Positions 40,488 to 50,479 are shown, numbered from the stretch's first letter. The stretch is DNA of 64,000 nt from Bog-159 sp963738345 (GCA_963738345.1 CAVTWI010000002.1:3038001-3102000); one strand, 5' to 3'. Program-made: numbers and translations. Notes: generated from the letters alone by a model not told the origin.

Positions 40488-42707
40488 TTATAGAAGTTTA
40501 TCCGGAGTGATCGGTAAATCGCGGACGCGCTTGCCTGTCGCATGATAAACCGCGTTGGCCACCGCTGCGGCCGCCCCCGTGATCCCGATCTCGCCAATGC
40601 CTTTCGCTCCGATCGGGCTGACGTTCCAGTCCGGGTCATCGATCCACAAAACATCGATCTTTCCTACGTCCGCGTTCGTGGGCACGTGATACTCCGCCAG
40701 ATTATTGTTCACAATCCGTCCCAACCGCTCATCGTATGCGTCATGTTCATAGAGCGCGAAGCTGATGCCCCACACCATGCCGCCAATGAACTGGCTTCGG
40801 CCCGTCTTGGCATTGAGGATCTTGCCGGCGCCGAACGCGCCCACCATCCGCGAGACCTGAATCTGTCCCAATTCGGCGTCCACGCGCACTTCTGCAAATT
40901 GTGCGCCGAACGAGTACATCGAGAATCTCTTCGTCTCGTCACCGGCCTTGGTGGAAGCGGTGGCTTCGATGTACGGCTGTCCCGTGCGGCCTGCCAGATC
41001 CGCAATGGTCAGACTGGCGCCGGATCCTTTTACCGAGATCTTTCCCTGGGCAATGATCAAGTCTGCGGCTTTTGCACCGGCTGGGGAGAACTTCGGATCG
41101 GCCGCGACCAGTGCGAATAGCTTCTGCCGCAGCGCGCGTGCGGCGGCCTGTACGGCCGACCCCGTGGTAGCCGCTGTTTGCGATCCCCCGGAGACAGGCG
41201 TCTCCGGATACCGCGTATCGCCCAGCCGGAAGTCGCACTGCCGAAACCGGAACGCCCAATTCATCCGCGGCAATCTGGGTCATGATGGTGTAGGTGCCGC
41301 CGCCCAAATCCTGCGAACCCGCCTCCACCAGTACGGTGCCATCCGCCTGCAGTCGCGCGAGCGCCGACGCCGGACTGCGCCGCGCCGGATAAACAGACGT
41401 CGCCATTCCCCATCCGACCAGGCATGCCCGTCCCGCATCGATCCGGTCTGCTGCTTCCGGCTGGACCACCCAAATCGCTCGGCGCCCTGCCGGTAGCATT
41501 CCCGCAAAACCTTCCCCGACCACGGACGATTTTTATCCTCGTCGCGCTCTGCATAGTTCTTAAGGCGCAACTCCAGCGGATCCATATTCAGCTTATACGC
41601 CATTTCGTCCATCGCCACTTCCAGCGCAAAGGTTCCGGGCGCTTCTCCCGGAGCGCGCGTGTACGAAGGCGTTCCAATATCCGAGCGCACCAGACGCTGC
41701 ACGGTGGAGTTATTGGGGACCGAATAGAGCATCCGCGTCGGTAGCGTGGCGGTCTCGGTGAACTCATCGAAAGTGGATGTATGCGAAATCGTTTCGTTGC
41801 GCAGCGCCGCCAGCCGCCCGTCGGACGCCGCACCGGCCGATATAGTCTGCCGCGTTGCCGAGCGGCACCCCACCGGTCCAAACATCTGCGGCCGCCGCAC
41901 CACCAATTTCACGGGCCGTTTCACCTGACGCGCGGCCATGGCGCAAATCATCGTGTGCGACCAGCATGGCCCTTTGCTACCGAAGCCGCCTCCGATAAAG
42001 AGCGACACCACCCGCACGTTTTCCGGCGAGAGGCCTAAGAGCGTGGCTACCCGCTTGCGATCGCCAAAGATACCCTGCGAAGTATCGTAGAGGGTCAGCT
42101 TGTCGGGCCCGTCCCAAACCGCGACGGTGGCATGCGGCTCCATCGGTGAGTGGGTCTGAAAAGGGGTCGAATAGGTCTCCTCTATGTGCGTCGCAGCGTC
42201 TTTCAACGCCCCCGCCACATCACCGCGGCTGCTTTCGCCCGAGTCGCCCGCCCCACCCACTTTCTTTGGCGTATAAGCATTCGGAAGGCCTTCATCCATT
42301 GCCACCGAGGGCTTTTCGGCAGCGTACCGGACTCTCACCAGCCGCGCCGCCTCGAACGCCGCTTCAAAAGTTTCCGCCACCGCTACCGCAATTGGCTGGT
42401 TGCTATACAGCACCCGGTCGTCCTGCAATAACTGCAGGGCGCGGTCCGCAGGCTCGCCAGGCGTCACCACCGTCGGATCCTTAGCCAGCCTGAGCTTGTC
42501 ACGATGCGTGAGCACGGCCAGCACGCCCGGCTCGCGCTCGGCCGCTTGCGTATCGATCGAAACAATCCGGCCCTTGGCGATGCCGCTGGTCACCAGTACC
42601 GCGTGCGCCAGATGGGGAGCCTTAAAATCCGCCGAGTAGGTCGCTGTCCCCGTAACTTTAAGTGGACCGTCGACGCGGTCCAAAGGTTGGCCAATCGCTG
42701 GAGGCAT
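40488..42707 (-). CDS. paoC: Periplasmic aldehyde oxidoreductase, molybdenum-binding subunit PaoC (two frameshifts)
   Basis: The xanthine oxidase-family large subunit reads in three frames. The first runs from 42707 to about 41.43 kb (G-G-G-F-G-S-K-G, A-P-G-E-A-P-G-T-F-A-L-E). It continues in a second frame (L-V-G-W-G-M-A-T-S, Q-D-L-G-G-G-T-Y-T-I) to about 41.23 kb. A third frame (R-L-G-D-T-R-Y-P, G-A-K-G-I-G-E-I-G) runs to the stop at 40488. Joined length is about 740 residues, normal for the family, and the catalytic Glu in G-I-G-E is present. Oxidises aldehydes using a molybdopterin cofactor. It is the last gene of paoA-paoB-paoC; either a pseudogene or a sequencing artefact. Confidence 0.85.
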
Positions 42708-42734
42708 CCTGTTCCCTTCTTTGACGACTTTCTC

Positions 42735-43717
42735 TTACGACTGCGCCGACGCTACCGACAGCGCACGCACGATACTGCGCCGCGCCAATTCCACCTTGAA
42801 TGCGTTATAGCGGTGCGGCACGGCCCCCCGCAGCAGCATTTCGGCGGCCTGGCGGAAGGCGGCGTCGTTCGCCTCGCGACCGGTCAAGACCTGCTCGGCT
42901 TCAGGCACTCTCCATGGCTTCGGAGCCACTCCACCCAATGCGATACGCGCCGCGCGAATGCGATTGCCATCCACACTGAGGATGGCGGCCACCGACACTA
43001 GCGCAAACGCATAGGAATTCCGATCGCGAACTTTTAGATAATGCGAACGCTCGCCAATGGGCGCCGGCAAATCCACCGCGGTAATCAGTTCATCGGATTT
43101 CAGCGCCGTCTCGATATGCGGAGTCTCGCCTGGCAGCCGGTGAAAGTCTGCCATCTCAATCGACCGCTCGCCTCCCGCACCCTTCACCTGAACGACCGCA
43201 TCCAGTGCGGCTAGCGCCACCGCCATATCGCTCGGATGCGTGGCGATGCAGCGGTCGCTCCCGCCCAGAATGGCGTGGATCCGGTTGTAGCCAGTCAAAG
43301 CCGCGCAGCCCGATCCTGGCACCCGTTTGTTGCATTCGTCATAACTCGGATCGTAGAAGTAGAAGCACCTGGTCCGCTGCAACAGGTTGCCGCCGACCGT
43401 CGCCATGTTGCGAATCTGTTGGGATGCCCCGGCCATCAACGCTTGAGTGAGTACCGGATATCGCTGCCGGATCAGCGGATGTGCGGCCACTGTGGAATTG
43501 CGTGCCAGTGCACCGATGCGCACGCCGCCGTTATGCTCGTCGATGCCTGCCAGCGGTATGCGCGTCACGTCAATCAATCCGGCGGGATGCTCGACGCCCA
43601 TTTTCATCAGGTCGACCAGATTGGTGCCCCCCCCAGATATTTGCCATCGCGTTGCGCTCGGATGGTAACCAGAGCTTCGTCAATCGATCCAGCTCGCTTA
43701 TATGCAAATGTGTTCAT
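42735..43717 (-). CDS. paoB: Aldehyde oxidoreductase FAD-binding subunit PaoB (frameshift in C8 run)
   Basis: The true start is ATG 43715-43717 (M-N-T-F-A-Y-K-R-A), overlapping the paoA stop by 4 bases. The frame breaks in a run of eight C (43627-43634 on the plus strand), where nine would restore L-G-G-G-T-N-L, the FAD-pyrophosphate loop. After the break, the FAD domain has T-V-G-G-N-L-L-Q-R-T-R-C and the extra cysteines C-F-Y-F-Y-D-P-S-Y-D-E-C-N-K typical of PaoB, which holds a 4Fe-4S cluster. Restored length is about 327 residues. The single short homopolymer error looks technical. Confidence 0.88.
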
Positions 43718-44334
43718 GATGCGCCGCCCTGTTCCACCGCTTGGATCGCCGCCACAATGTTGGGGTACGCTCCGCAGCGGCAGATATTGCCCGACATGCG
43801 CTCCCGGATTTCAGGCTCGGTCAGCGTGATGCCGCCGCCAGCCGACAGATTCTGAGTCACTGCGCTGGGCATGCCTTGGCGCGCCTCCTTCATCATGGCC
43901 ACTGCCGAACAAATCTGGCCCGGAGTGCAAAAGCCGCATTGAAAACCGTCATGGTCCAGAAACGCCGCTTGCATGGGATGCAATCCTCCGCCCTCGGATA
44001 AGCCCTCAATCGTCGTGACCTTCGCGCCGTCATAGGCCACCGCCAGCGAAAGACACGAAAGCACTCGTTCACCGTCGGCGATTACCGTGCAGGCACCGCA
44101 TTGCCCGTGATCGCAGCCTTTCTTGGTCCCGCTCATTTGCAAGTGTTCGCGCAGAAGGTCCAGCAGCGTGGTGCGCGGCTCCAATTGCAACTGATGAGCC
44201 GTATTGTTGATGGTGAGCGAGCACGGTTCGAGGCCAACCAGGGCCGGCTTCGCCTGCCCCTCCGGAGGCCCAATTGCGATGGTCGAGGCCATCGCTGCCG
44301 CCCCGATGAATGTGCGCCGGGTAACGTCGTCCAT
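43714..44334 (-). CDS. paoA: Aldehyde oxidoreductase 2Fe-2S subunit PaoA, Tat-exported
   Basis: 206 residues. A twin-arginine signal (T-R-R-T-F-I-G-A-A-A, about 5-14) comes first. The plant-type ferredoxin domain has C-D-H-G-Q-C-G-A-C and the [2Fe-2S]-binding domain has C-G-F-C-T-P-G and C-R-C-G, so all eight cluster Cys are present. The Tat signal indicates that the whole PaoABC complex is exported to the periplasm. The order paoA-paoB-paoC equals yagTSR of E. coli. It is the first gene of the unit; upstream is the divergent cysteine synthase. Confidence 0.92.
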   Translation of the reverse strand: MDDVTRRTFIGAAAMASTIAIGPPEGQAKPALVGLEPCSLTINNTAHQLQLEPRTTLLDLLREHLQMSGTKKGCDHGQCGACTVIADGERVLSCLSLAVAYDGAKVTTIEGLSEGGGLHPMQAAFLDHDGFQCGFCTPGQICSAVAMMKEARQGMPSAVTQNLSAGGGITLTEPEIRERMSGNICRCGAYPNIVAAIQAVEQGGAS

Positions 44335-44452
44335 AACCTCACTTATGTCATGCCGGCCCTAACTGTCGCTGCACGGAAGAGGACAATCCGGCGTTCTCCC
44401 GTACACTTTCTCACGGCTTCCTTCGCATAAAATGGGCTGAGAGAGGCTCTCT

Positions 44453-45385
44453 ATGAGAATTGCGGACGATGTGACCAAGCTGATCGGCAATACGCCGCTA
44501 GTAAGAATCCGGCGGTTGACCGAAGGCGCTGCGGGTGAAGTGGTTGCCAAGTTGGAGTTCTATAATCCCGCTCACAGCGTGAAGGACCGGATCGGCGTTT
44601 CAATGATAGACGCCGCCGAGAAGGCCGGCCTGATTGGTCCCGATACCATCATTCTGGAACCCACCAGCGGCAACACCGGGATCGCCTTGGCAATGGTTTG
44701 CGCTGCCCGCGGTTACCGCTGCGCGTTTACGATGCCCGAGACGATGAGCAAAGAGCGCCGCATGTTGTTGCGCGCTTATGGGGCGGAACTGATCCTGACA
44801 CCGGGCCCCGATGGTATGACCGGCGCCATCCGCAAGGCCGAGGAGCTAGCTGCCGCGGACAAACGATACTTCGTCCCGCAACAGTTTCGCAATCCTGCGA
44901 ATCCCGAGATTCATCGTAAGACCACCGCCGAAGAAATCTGGCGCGATACAGACGGCCGCGCCGATATCCTGGTCGCCGGTGTGGGCACCGGAGGCACCAT
45001 TACCGGCGTCGGCGAAGTGCTGAAAGCCCGCAAGCCTTCGTTCCGTTGCGTGGCAGTGGAACCGGATGCGTCACCAGTGCTGTCGGGAGGAACCAAGGGT
45101 CCTCACCCCATCCAGGGCATCGGCGCGGGCTTTGTTCCCGAGATTTTGAACCGCGACGTCTACGACGAAGTCGTGCGGGTGAAGAATGACGATGCCTTCG
45201 ATACGGCCCGGCGCGCGGCGCGCGTAGAAGGACTTCTGGTCGGCATCTCTTCGGGCGCTGCACTATGGGCGGCAACTCAGGTAGCGCGGCGCGGCGAGAG
45301 CGCCGGGAAGTTGATCGTGGTGATCATACCTTCGTTCGGCGAGCGGTATCTAAGCACGGCGCTGTTTGCGGGACTGGCCGACTAG
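44453..45385 (+). CDS. cysK: Cysteine synthase A
   Basis: 310 residues. The PLP lysine is in N-P-A-H-S-V-K-D-R-I-G (about 39-49). The phosphate loop is G-T-G-G-T-I-T-G and the substrate loop T-S-G-N-T-G (about 69-74). The enzyme makes L-cysteine from O-acetylserine and sulfide in the cytosol. It is normal in length and carries no CBS domain. It ends 9 bases before the convergent ammonia-lyase gene. Confidence 0.95.
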   Translation: MRIADDVTKLIGNTPLVRIRRLTEGAAGEVVAKLEFYNPAHSVKDRIGVSMIDAAEKAGLIGPDTIILEPTSGNTGIALAMVCAARGYRCAFTMPETMSKERRMLLRAYGAELILTPGPDGMTGAIRKAEELAAADKRYFVPQQFRNPANPEIHRKTTAEEIWRDTDGRADILVAGVGTGGTITGVGEVLKARKPSFRCVAVEPDASPVLSGGTKGPHPIQGIGAGFVPEILNRDVYDEVVRVKNDDAFDTARRAARVEGLLVGISSGAALWAATQVARRGESAGKLIVVIIPSFGERYLSTALFAGLAD

Positions 45386-45394
45386 GACTGCGGT

Positions 45395-46888
45395 TCAGGC
45401 CACTCGATCGGCCTGGATTTCGGATGCCAGGGCGGCGATGTCATCTTCCATGGGCCGATCGCGATCCAGGAAGGCCGCGACTTTTCGTACCGCGTCATAT
45501 ACTTTGCGGCTGCCCCGGCCTAACTTGTCCGGCCCTCCGCGCAGATCGACCGCCTGCGTCGCCGCAAGCAGCACCATGGCAGTGGCGTTGCGCAGACACT
45601 CAATAGCCTCCGCCGCCGTCACGGCCGAGTGCATCCCCAGGCTTACCAAGTCCTGGTTATACTGCTCCGTCGGCAGCGAATGAATCGAACTGGGACCGGC
45701 CATCTGCCGGATGGCGCAAGTCAGGCTGGTGATGCTCAATTGCATGCCCTTGAAGCCGGAATTGATGCCCGGTTCCGGCACAAGGTTGGCCGGCAGCCCC
45801 AGGTTGAACTTATCGTCGACTAATACGGCGAAGAGTGCATTGGCCCAATTGGCCTCGATTGCAAAATCCAGTTTGAAGGTGTCGAGAAGGCGGGCGATGT
45901 GTCCGCCGTAAAAATTGCCGGCTCGGTACAATTCCCCGGTTTCGGGATCGATCAGGGGATTGTCGTTCGCCGAATTGATCTCGCGCTCCACTACGGCGCG
46001 CGCGGCATCGAGCGCTTCCCAGGCCGGCCCGAGCCCCTGCGGCACGCAGCGCAACGAATAGCATCGCTGAATGTACGATTCGGTCACGTAGCCGCTGCCT
46101 TCCAACAGATTGAGTACATGCGCTGCTACGGCAATTTGTCCCGGATGACCTTTGCTTTCGTGAATCCACGGACGGTAGGGCTCGGTAGGCGCCTCCAGCG
46201 CCTCGATGGCTAGCGCCACCGCGCCCAGCAGCGAACGCAGAATCCGTCCGGCATCCATCCAGATCAGCGCCGCAAAGGCGGTCATGCCGGTGGTGCCGTT
46301 GATCAAGGCCAGCCCTTCCTTTGGTGCAAAGCGGATGGGCTCGAGGCCGACCGCTTGCAGCGCCTCCGCGGAAGGCATGCGCCTGCCCTGAAAGTCGACC
46401 TGTCCCATGCCCATCAGCGTGCGCGCTATGTAAGCGGACGGCATCAGATCGCCGCTGGCGCCCACCGAACCGTAACGCGGCACCACCGGTACGATGCCCC
46501 GGTTCAGCAGTTCCTCCAGCGCCGAAACCAGTTCCCAGCGCACTCCCGACGAACCCCGCGAGAACGTCGCCAGCCTCAACAGCATCGCCGCGCGCACCAC
46601 GTCGTGCGCTAGCGGCGCGCCCGTGCCGCACGACAGGTGATTCATCAAATTGTGTTGGAAACGCTCGGTCTGTTCCGCATCAAGCTGGAATTTGATGTTC
46701 CCGCCCACGCCCGTGTTGACGCCGTAAATCCGGTCGCCCGCAGCCAAGCGCTCCTCCAGCCGCACACGGCCCTTCGCGATCCGCGCCTTCGCGGCTGCGC
46801 CGAATTCAACATGCGCCTCGCGGCGGGCGACTTCTTCCACATCTTCGATAGAGATCGGGCGCAAGCCCAGAACCAGACTGTTTGGCAT
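45395..46888 (-). CDS. MIO-type aromatic amino-acid ammonia-lyase, likely tyrosine-preferring
   Basis: 497 residues of the HAL/PAL/TAL family. The MIO cofactor triad Ala144-Ser145-Gly146 lies in G-S-V-G-A-S-G-D-L-M-P, with the catalytic Tyr in Y-G-V-N-T-G-V-G (Tyr55). At the selectivity position the sequence is L-M-N-H-L-S-C-G-T-G. His-Leu here is the tyrosine ammonia-lyase pair, while histidine ammonia-lyases have Ser-His and phenylalanine ammonia-lyases Phe-Leu. The enzyme would make p-coumarate from tyrosine. No hut genes are nearby, which also argues against histidine. A tyrosine aminomutase is another option. Confidence 0.85.
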   Translation of the reverse strand: MPNSLVLGLRPISIEDVEEVARREAHVEFGAAAKARIAKGRVRLEERLAAGDRIYGVNTGVGGNIKFQLDAEQTERFQHNLMNHLSCGTGAPLAHDVVRAAMLLRLATFSRGSSGVRWELVSALEELLNRGIVPVVPRYGSVGASGDLMPSAYIARTLMGMGQVDFQGRRMPSAEALQAVGLEPIRFAPKEGLALINGTTGMTAFAALIWMDAGRILRSLLGAVALAIEALEAPTEPYRPWIHESKGHPGQIAVAAHVLNLLEGSGYVTESYIQRCYSLRCVPQGLGPAWEALDAARAVVEREINSANDNPLIDPETGELYRAGNFYGGHIARLLDTFKLDFAIEANWANALFAVLVDDKFNLGLPANLVPEPGINSGFKGMQLSITSLTCAIRQMAGPSSIHSLPTEQYNQDLVSLGMHSAVTAAEAIECLRNATAMVLLAATQAVDLRGGPDKLGRGSRKVYDAVRKVAAFLDRDRPMEDDIAALASEIQADRVA

Positions 46889-46913
46889 GATTTATATTCG
46901 ACGGCAGCGTTGA

Positions 46914-47765
46914 TTATTCGATTGTAAAACTCTGGCGGGCCTCACAGGTTTGATTCCCCACTCCGTCATGGGCCGTCAGGAGCAGAGTGTATTCCCCGGG
47001 ACGCGTGTCCGCCTTGGTCGCCAGGCTGAAAATCGCCGGCACGTAGCGCTTGGGATAGAACGATTGGCTGCGGTCCGAACCCGCCTGCGGCTGCGTGTAG
47101 ATCACTTTCCCGCTGGGAGCCAGCACCGCCACGTCGTAGCTGACGTCGATGGCGTTGCCTTCGCCGAACTTGTAGCCGATGACATCGAAGCGCGCCCACA
47201 CCGCATCGCCCCGCCGGTAAGCCGCTTTCGCCAGCGACTCACGATCCTCCTCGCCGCGATAAAAGTGAATGTTCCGGATCACCAGCGCATCACTCGGATC
47301 CACGCGGCGGCCGCGCACTTCGAAGGGCACTTCTTTGGTGGCCGTCGCCTTGCCCACCACATCCGTTACCGAGATGACGAGCTTGTATGTGCCCGAGTCG
47401 CCTAACGGAGGAATCACGATTTCGTGCCGGACGGTGGGCTTCCAGTTCTTGTCTTCCGGCGCCAGCGTCTCTTCGATATCGGCCGCGATGGGCTCCATGA
47501 TCCGCACTCCATGGGGATCGAAGGCGTCCAGTTTATAGCTCAGATTGACGCGGTCTCCCGATGAAGCCGTATAGCCTTCCACCTGAAAGCTGAAGAACAT
47601 GGTTTCGCCGGGATCGTGGACAAAACTGCTCGGCACCGAAGCCCCTCCGTCACGATCGGAGACGATCGGCCGCACAATGGCAAGGGGCACAGCGGCCCCC
47701 CAAGCGCAATAGGCCAGCGCGGCCGGTAGAAGGACGCGGAGAATCTTTCGACACACTCGCAGCAT
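46914..47765 (-). CDS. Secreted beta-rich protein of unknown function
   Basis: 283 residues. A signal peptide (about 1-24) is followed by two Ig-like halves. The first has F-V-H-D-P-G-E-T-M-F-F-S-F-Q-V-E-G-Y; the second L-V-I-R-N-I-H-F-Y-R-G-E-E-D-R and the final D-G-V-G-N-Q-T-C-E-A-R-Q-S-F-T-I-E. The two halves share a Y-K-L-D/Y-D-V-A pattern, so the protein may be an internal duplication. No catalytic motif is seen. It sits between the ammonia-lyase gene and a lipoprotein gene on the same strand. Confidence 0.7.
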   Translation of the reverse strand: MLRVCRKILRVLLPAALAYCAWGAAVPLAIVRPIVSDRDGGASVPSSFVHDPGETMFFSFQVEGYTASSGDRVNLSYKLDAFDPHGVRIMEPIAADIEETLAPEDKNWKPTVRHEIVIPPLGDSGTYKLVISVTDVVGKATATKEVPFEVRGRRVDPSDALVIRNIHFYRGEEDRESLAKAAYRRGDAVWARFDVIGYKFGEGNAIDVSYDVAVLAPSGKVIYTQPQAGSDRSQSFYPKRYVPAIFSLATKADTRPGEYTLLLTAHDGVGNQTCEARQSFTIE

Positions 47766-47783
47766 ACTTCTATTGTTGCGCCG

Positions 47784-48296
47784 TTACTGCTGCGACGGAA
47801 TATCGGGCGCATCCGAGGCGAAGTTTAACGGAAGATCGATATCGCGGGTCTTCTGACTGTTCTCGTCGCTCACCCGCAGAAGATAGTGCTTCGGCGGCGC
47901 GTCGAAAACGATGTAGCCTTGCAGATTATCGGCCGGCTTAATACGCCGCAGAAAGCCCAGCCACTGGGTCACGCCGTCGCCGTTCGAGAGTTCCGTATAG
48001 GTCTGCCCGGAATCATCTACGAGCGTCATGGTGGGCACCATGACTTCAGTGGAACCTCCATTGACTACGCTGAGACGAACGAGAAAAAAGCGGTCTTTTG
48101 GCACGCGGGCGTTGGCGCCTTCTCCGAGTTGTGCCTTCCATTGATCCTCAAAAACGTTGTACGTTAAGGATCCCGCGGCAACGCGTTCTCCCATGCGATG
48201 GGAGCGCGCCTCGGGTGCTACCGGCGGGGCGCAAGCGGTGAGGGTTGCGAGAACGGCCAAAGCAGTGCCCGCCAAGTATGAATGCAAAGTGTGCAT
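47784..48296 (-). CDS. Lipoprotein with a DUF4352-like domain
   Basis: 170 residues from the internal ATG at 48294-48296; a 25-residue extension upstream lacks any family sequence. A lipoprotein signal ends L-A-T-L-T-A-C (lipobox, Cys about 22). A beta-sandwich domain follows with F-F-L-V-R-L-S-V-V-N-G-G-S-T and V-P-T-M-T-L-V-D-D-S-G-Q-T-Y, as in DUF4352 proteins, which are extracytoplasmic and of unknown ligand. It lies 18 bases from the secreted protein downstream and 71 bases from the sensor-like gene upstream. Confidence 0.78.
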   Translation of the reverse strand: MHTLHSYLAGTALAVLATLTACAPPVAPEARSHRMGERVAAGSLTYNVFEDQWKAQLGEGANARVPKDRFFLVRLSVVNGGSTEVMVPTMTLVDDSGQTYTELSNGDGVTQWLGFLRRIKPADNLQGYIVFDAPPKHYLLRVSDENSQKTRDIDLPLNFASDAPDIPSQQ

Positions 48297-48367
48297 AGAG
48301 GAATCTTGCGCTGTGGAGCAAGGGCCTGTCAAGGAGCGGGACCCGAGCCCACACTTCCAGAGGAAGG

Positions 48368-48745
48368 TCAATTACGCGGGTGTTCCTTCAACATCTTCTC
48401 GAACTTACGTTTCTGATCGTCGTTCAAGATGTTGAAAATACGAGCCTTACCGTCCGATAGGACGGTCTGATAGTACTTCGCGAAGTCGTCCAGGATGCTC
48501 GACATCTGGGCTGCTTGTTCAGGGGTCAGGTCCAGTTGTTTCGTGACACTCTTGAGGTATTCGGCTTTGGAACTGTTGTCCCAAAAGGCGTGCGGGTGAA
48601 GCCTCTCGTGCGCCCCGAGGTTCATGGCGACGGCGCCGGCTACCGCGCCACATAGGAAGACTAGCAACAGTATTCCGACACCAGCGAACTTGGGAGATTC
48701 CCAGAATTGAAGTGGAACTGGCTTGGCGGCCAAATTATGGTTCAT
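48368..48745 (-). CDS. Spy/CpxP-like periplasmic protein with membrane anchor
   Basis: 125 residues. A membrane segment (about 18-42: G-V-G-I-L-L-L-V-F-L-C-G-A-V-A-G-A-V-A-M) precedes a helical periplasmic domain with L-T-K-Q-L-D-L-T-P-E-Q-A-A-Q-M and an L-N-D-D-Q-K-R-K-F-E-K-M tail. The two helical LTxxQ-like repeats resemble the Spy/CpxP/ZraP group (heavy-metal-sensor-like chaperones). It overlaps the anti-sigma gene by 11 bases, so it is cotranscribed with the ECF sigma unit. Confidence 0.8.
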   Translation of the reverse strand: MNHNLAAKPVPLQFWESPKFAGVGILLLVFLCGAVAGAVAMNLGAHERLHPHAFWDNSSKAEYLKSVTKQLDLTPEQAAQMSSILDDFAKYYQTVLSDGKARIFNILNDDQKRKFEKMLKEHPRN

Positions 48746-49178
48746 AATTGGTCAGCGTCACCAACATTTGATCCGCGTTCGGCGAACCGGCGCCATCAGC
48801 CATTACGGCTTCCGGAGTGGTCGGATTGGGGGCATAAGCCTCTTCGCGCGACACAAGCACGGTGCCCAACACCGCCAACGTCAGCAAAGACGCCAACACC
48901 ACGCGTCGCCCGAAAGCGAAATCGCCAAAATAGCTCCAGAACGAAGCTGCTGGCCGTTCCGCTACGGTTAGCATCACCTGCGCGACAAAACTGGGAGGCG
49001 GCGCTACGACCTCGAGAGATTTCAAAGGGTCAAGTAGACCGACCGTGTCCCGAAGTTCGTCGACTTCCAACCGGCACTCGCCACATGCCTGTAGATGGGC
49101 TTGAAAGCGGTCGAGAGCCGAAGGCGGCAGTTCACCGCTCAAGTACTCTTCAAGATCATCAATGATTACCGCGTGCAT
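48735..49178 (-). CDS. Zinc-finger anti-sigma factor
   Basis: 147 residues. The N-terminal zinc-binding anti-sigma domain (about 1-45) carries H-x3-C-x2-C as His28-Cys32-Cys35 (H-L-Q-A-C-G-E-C). A single membrane segment follows (about 95-112), then a short periplasmic tail. Such proteins hold ECF sigma factors at the membrane until a signal arrives. Its likely partner is the sigma gene directly upstream, separated by 114 bases. It overlaps the Spy-like gene downstream by 11 bases. Confidence 0.87.
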   Translation of the reverse strand: MHAVIIDDLEEYLSGELPPSALDRFQAHLQACGECRLEVDELRDTVGLLDPLKSLEVVAPPPSFVAQVMLTVAERPAASFWSYFGDFAFGRRVVLASLLTLAVLGTVLVSREEAYAPNPTTPEAVMADGAGSPNADQMLVTLTNYEP

Positions 49179-49292
49179 AGCCTTCTTCCCTTACAATACC
49201 AACTGTACTTCCCCTCGCGAGTCTTTTCCTGCCGCCCGCTTCAAAGGAACCAACTATTATCGCTTACCGCCAGTGTCTTGGACCAACATTTC

Positions 49293-50006
49293 TTAACTGG
49301 TCAACTGGCCACCAAGCCGGGCGCCCGATCCAAACGCTGCGCGGCCTTCACTAACTTTCTGACGCGCACGGAACAGTTTCACCTTGATGGTGTTTTCGTT
49401 CATTCCGGTCATGCTCGCCAACTCTTCCACCGAGTGGCCCTCAACTTCTTTTAACATCAACAACATACGCTCTTCTTCCGATACCCGGCTCAGGAGCTTG
49501 CTCACATAATCGCGGCGCGCGAGGTTCACATCCGCCGAGGGTTGGCGATCAATTGCCGGATCTGCATTTTCCACGCGGCGCACTTCATCTTCGCTCATGT
49601 CGCTCTCGTAAACCAGCTTGCGCACCTTTTTCTTACGCAAGTAGTCGAAACATTCGTTCACTGTGATTTTGTAGATCCAGGTGATCAGCGAACTACGGAA
49701 GTCGAAATTCCGAATGGATAAGTAAACTTTTGCAAACACCTGCTGGGCAATGTCTTCGACGTCATTGCGTTGACGCACGATACCGTGAATAATGGAAAAC
49801 ACCTTTGACTGGTACTTCTCAACGATTTCGCGGAATGCCGCCTCCTCGCCTGACTGCGCGCGGCGAACCAATGCGCCTTCCTGGGTGTTCAGGTAGTCCA
49901 CTCTCGTTTTTGTCGCAATCCCGGTACCGAAGGCGGGGAGTGGTAGCGCGCCGACCAGTGTTCCCATACACCGTTTCCGACGCGGACTACCCATCCGCGG
50001 TTTCAA
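49293..50006 (-). CDS. ECF-type RNA polymerase sigma factor
   Basis: 237 residues. Sigma region 2 has Y-Q-S-K-V-F-S-I-I-H-G-I and D-V-E-D-I-A-Q-Q-V-F; region 4 has L-M-L-K-E-V-E-G-H-S-V-E-E-L-A-S-M-T-G-M-N-E-N-T-I-K-V-K-L-F-R-A-R. The first 35 residues look non-family, so an internal start is possible. Its cognate anti-sigma and a Spy-like protein follow. The regulated genes may include the envelope proteins downstream, which would fit an envelope-stress system. Confidence 0.88.
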   Translation of the reverse strand: MKPRMGSPRRKRCMGTLVGALPLPAFGTGIATKTRVDYLNTQEGALVRRAQSGEEAAFREIVEKYQSKVFSIIHGIVRQRNDVEDIAQQVFAKVYLSIRNFDFRSSLITWIYKITVNECFDYLRKKKVRKLVYESDMSEDEVRRVENADPAIDRQPSADVNLARRDYVSKLLSRVSEEERMLLMLKEVEGHSVEELASMTGMNENTIKVKLFRARQKVSEGRAAFGSGARLGGQLTS

Positions 50007-50142
50007 CTTCCCACCCCAAAAATAGCAGATTCTCGCAACTTAGGCGCTTGCGGCATCATCCATTTAGCTAGCGGTCCCGTTTTCGCTCGGTTATAATGGC
50101 TGGCATAGCGGGACAAGTTCTCTAAGGAGAGATGGAATATCT

Positions 50143-50467
50143 ATGGTTCAATTGACGGAAAAAGCGGTCGGCAAAGTGCAGTGAGATTCTCGATTCGCAA
50201 GAGCCCAAGCCGGCCGGACTGCGCATCGCGGTGGTGGGCGGGGGATGCTCGGGCTTCAGCTATTCGATGGCCTTCGAGAACCAACCCAACATGCTCGACA
50301 AAACCTACACCTTTAGCGATCTGAAGGTCTTCGTGGACCAGGCCAGCCTGTTGTATCTGGACGGCGCCGAAGTCGACTACGTCGAGACGCTGGAAGGTTC
50401 GGGTTTCAAATTCAGCAATCCGCAAGTGAAGTCAACCTGCGGCTGCGGCAGTTCGTTCAGCGTTTAA
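50143..50467 (+). CDS. erpA: A-type Fe-S cluster carrier (ErpA/HesB family), frameshifted
   Basis: The start M-V-Q-L-T-E-K-A-V-G-K-V meets a stop after 13 codons. An extra C near 50178 moves the frame: removing it restores S-E-I-L-D-S-Q-E-P-K. The rest is complete: V-V-G-G-G-C-S-G-F-S-Y, then S-T-C-G-C-G-S-S-F at the end, so the three cluster Cys are present. Restored length is about 107 residues. A-type carriers pass Fe-S clusters to target proteins. It stands alone upstream of the convergent chemoreceptor gene. Given the pattern of indels nearby, sequencing error is likely. Confidence 0.8.
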
Positions 50468-50479
50468 AGCGCATTTGCG

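Noticed and set aside
45395..46888. Histidine ammonia-lyase of a hut operon
   Set aside because: Selectivity residues are His-Leu, and no hutU, hutI or hutG is nearby.
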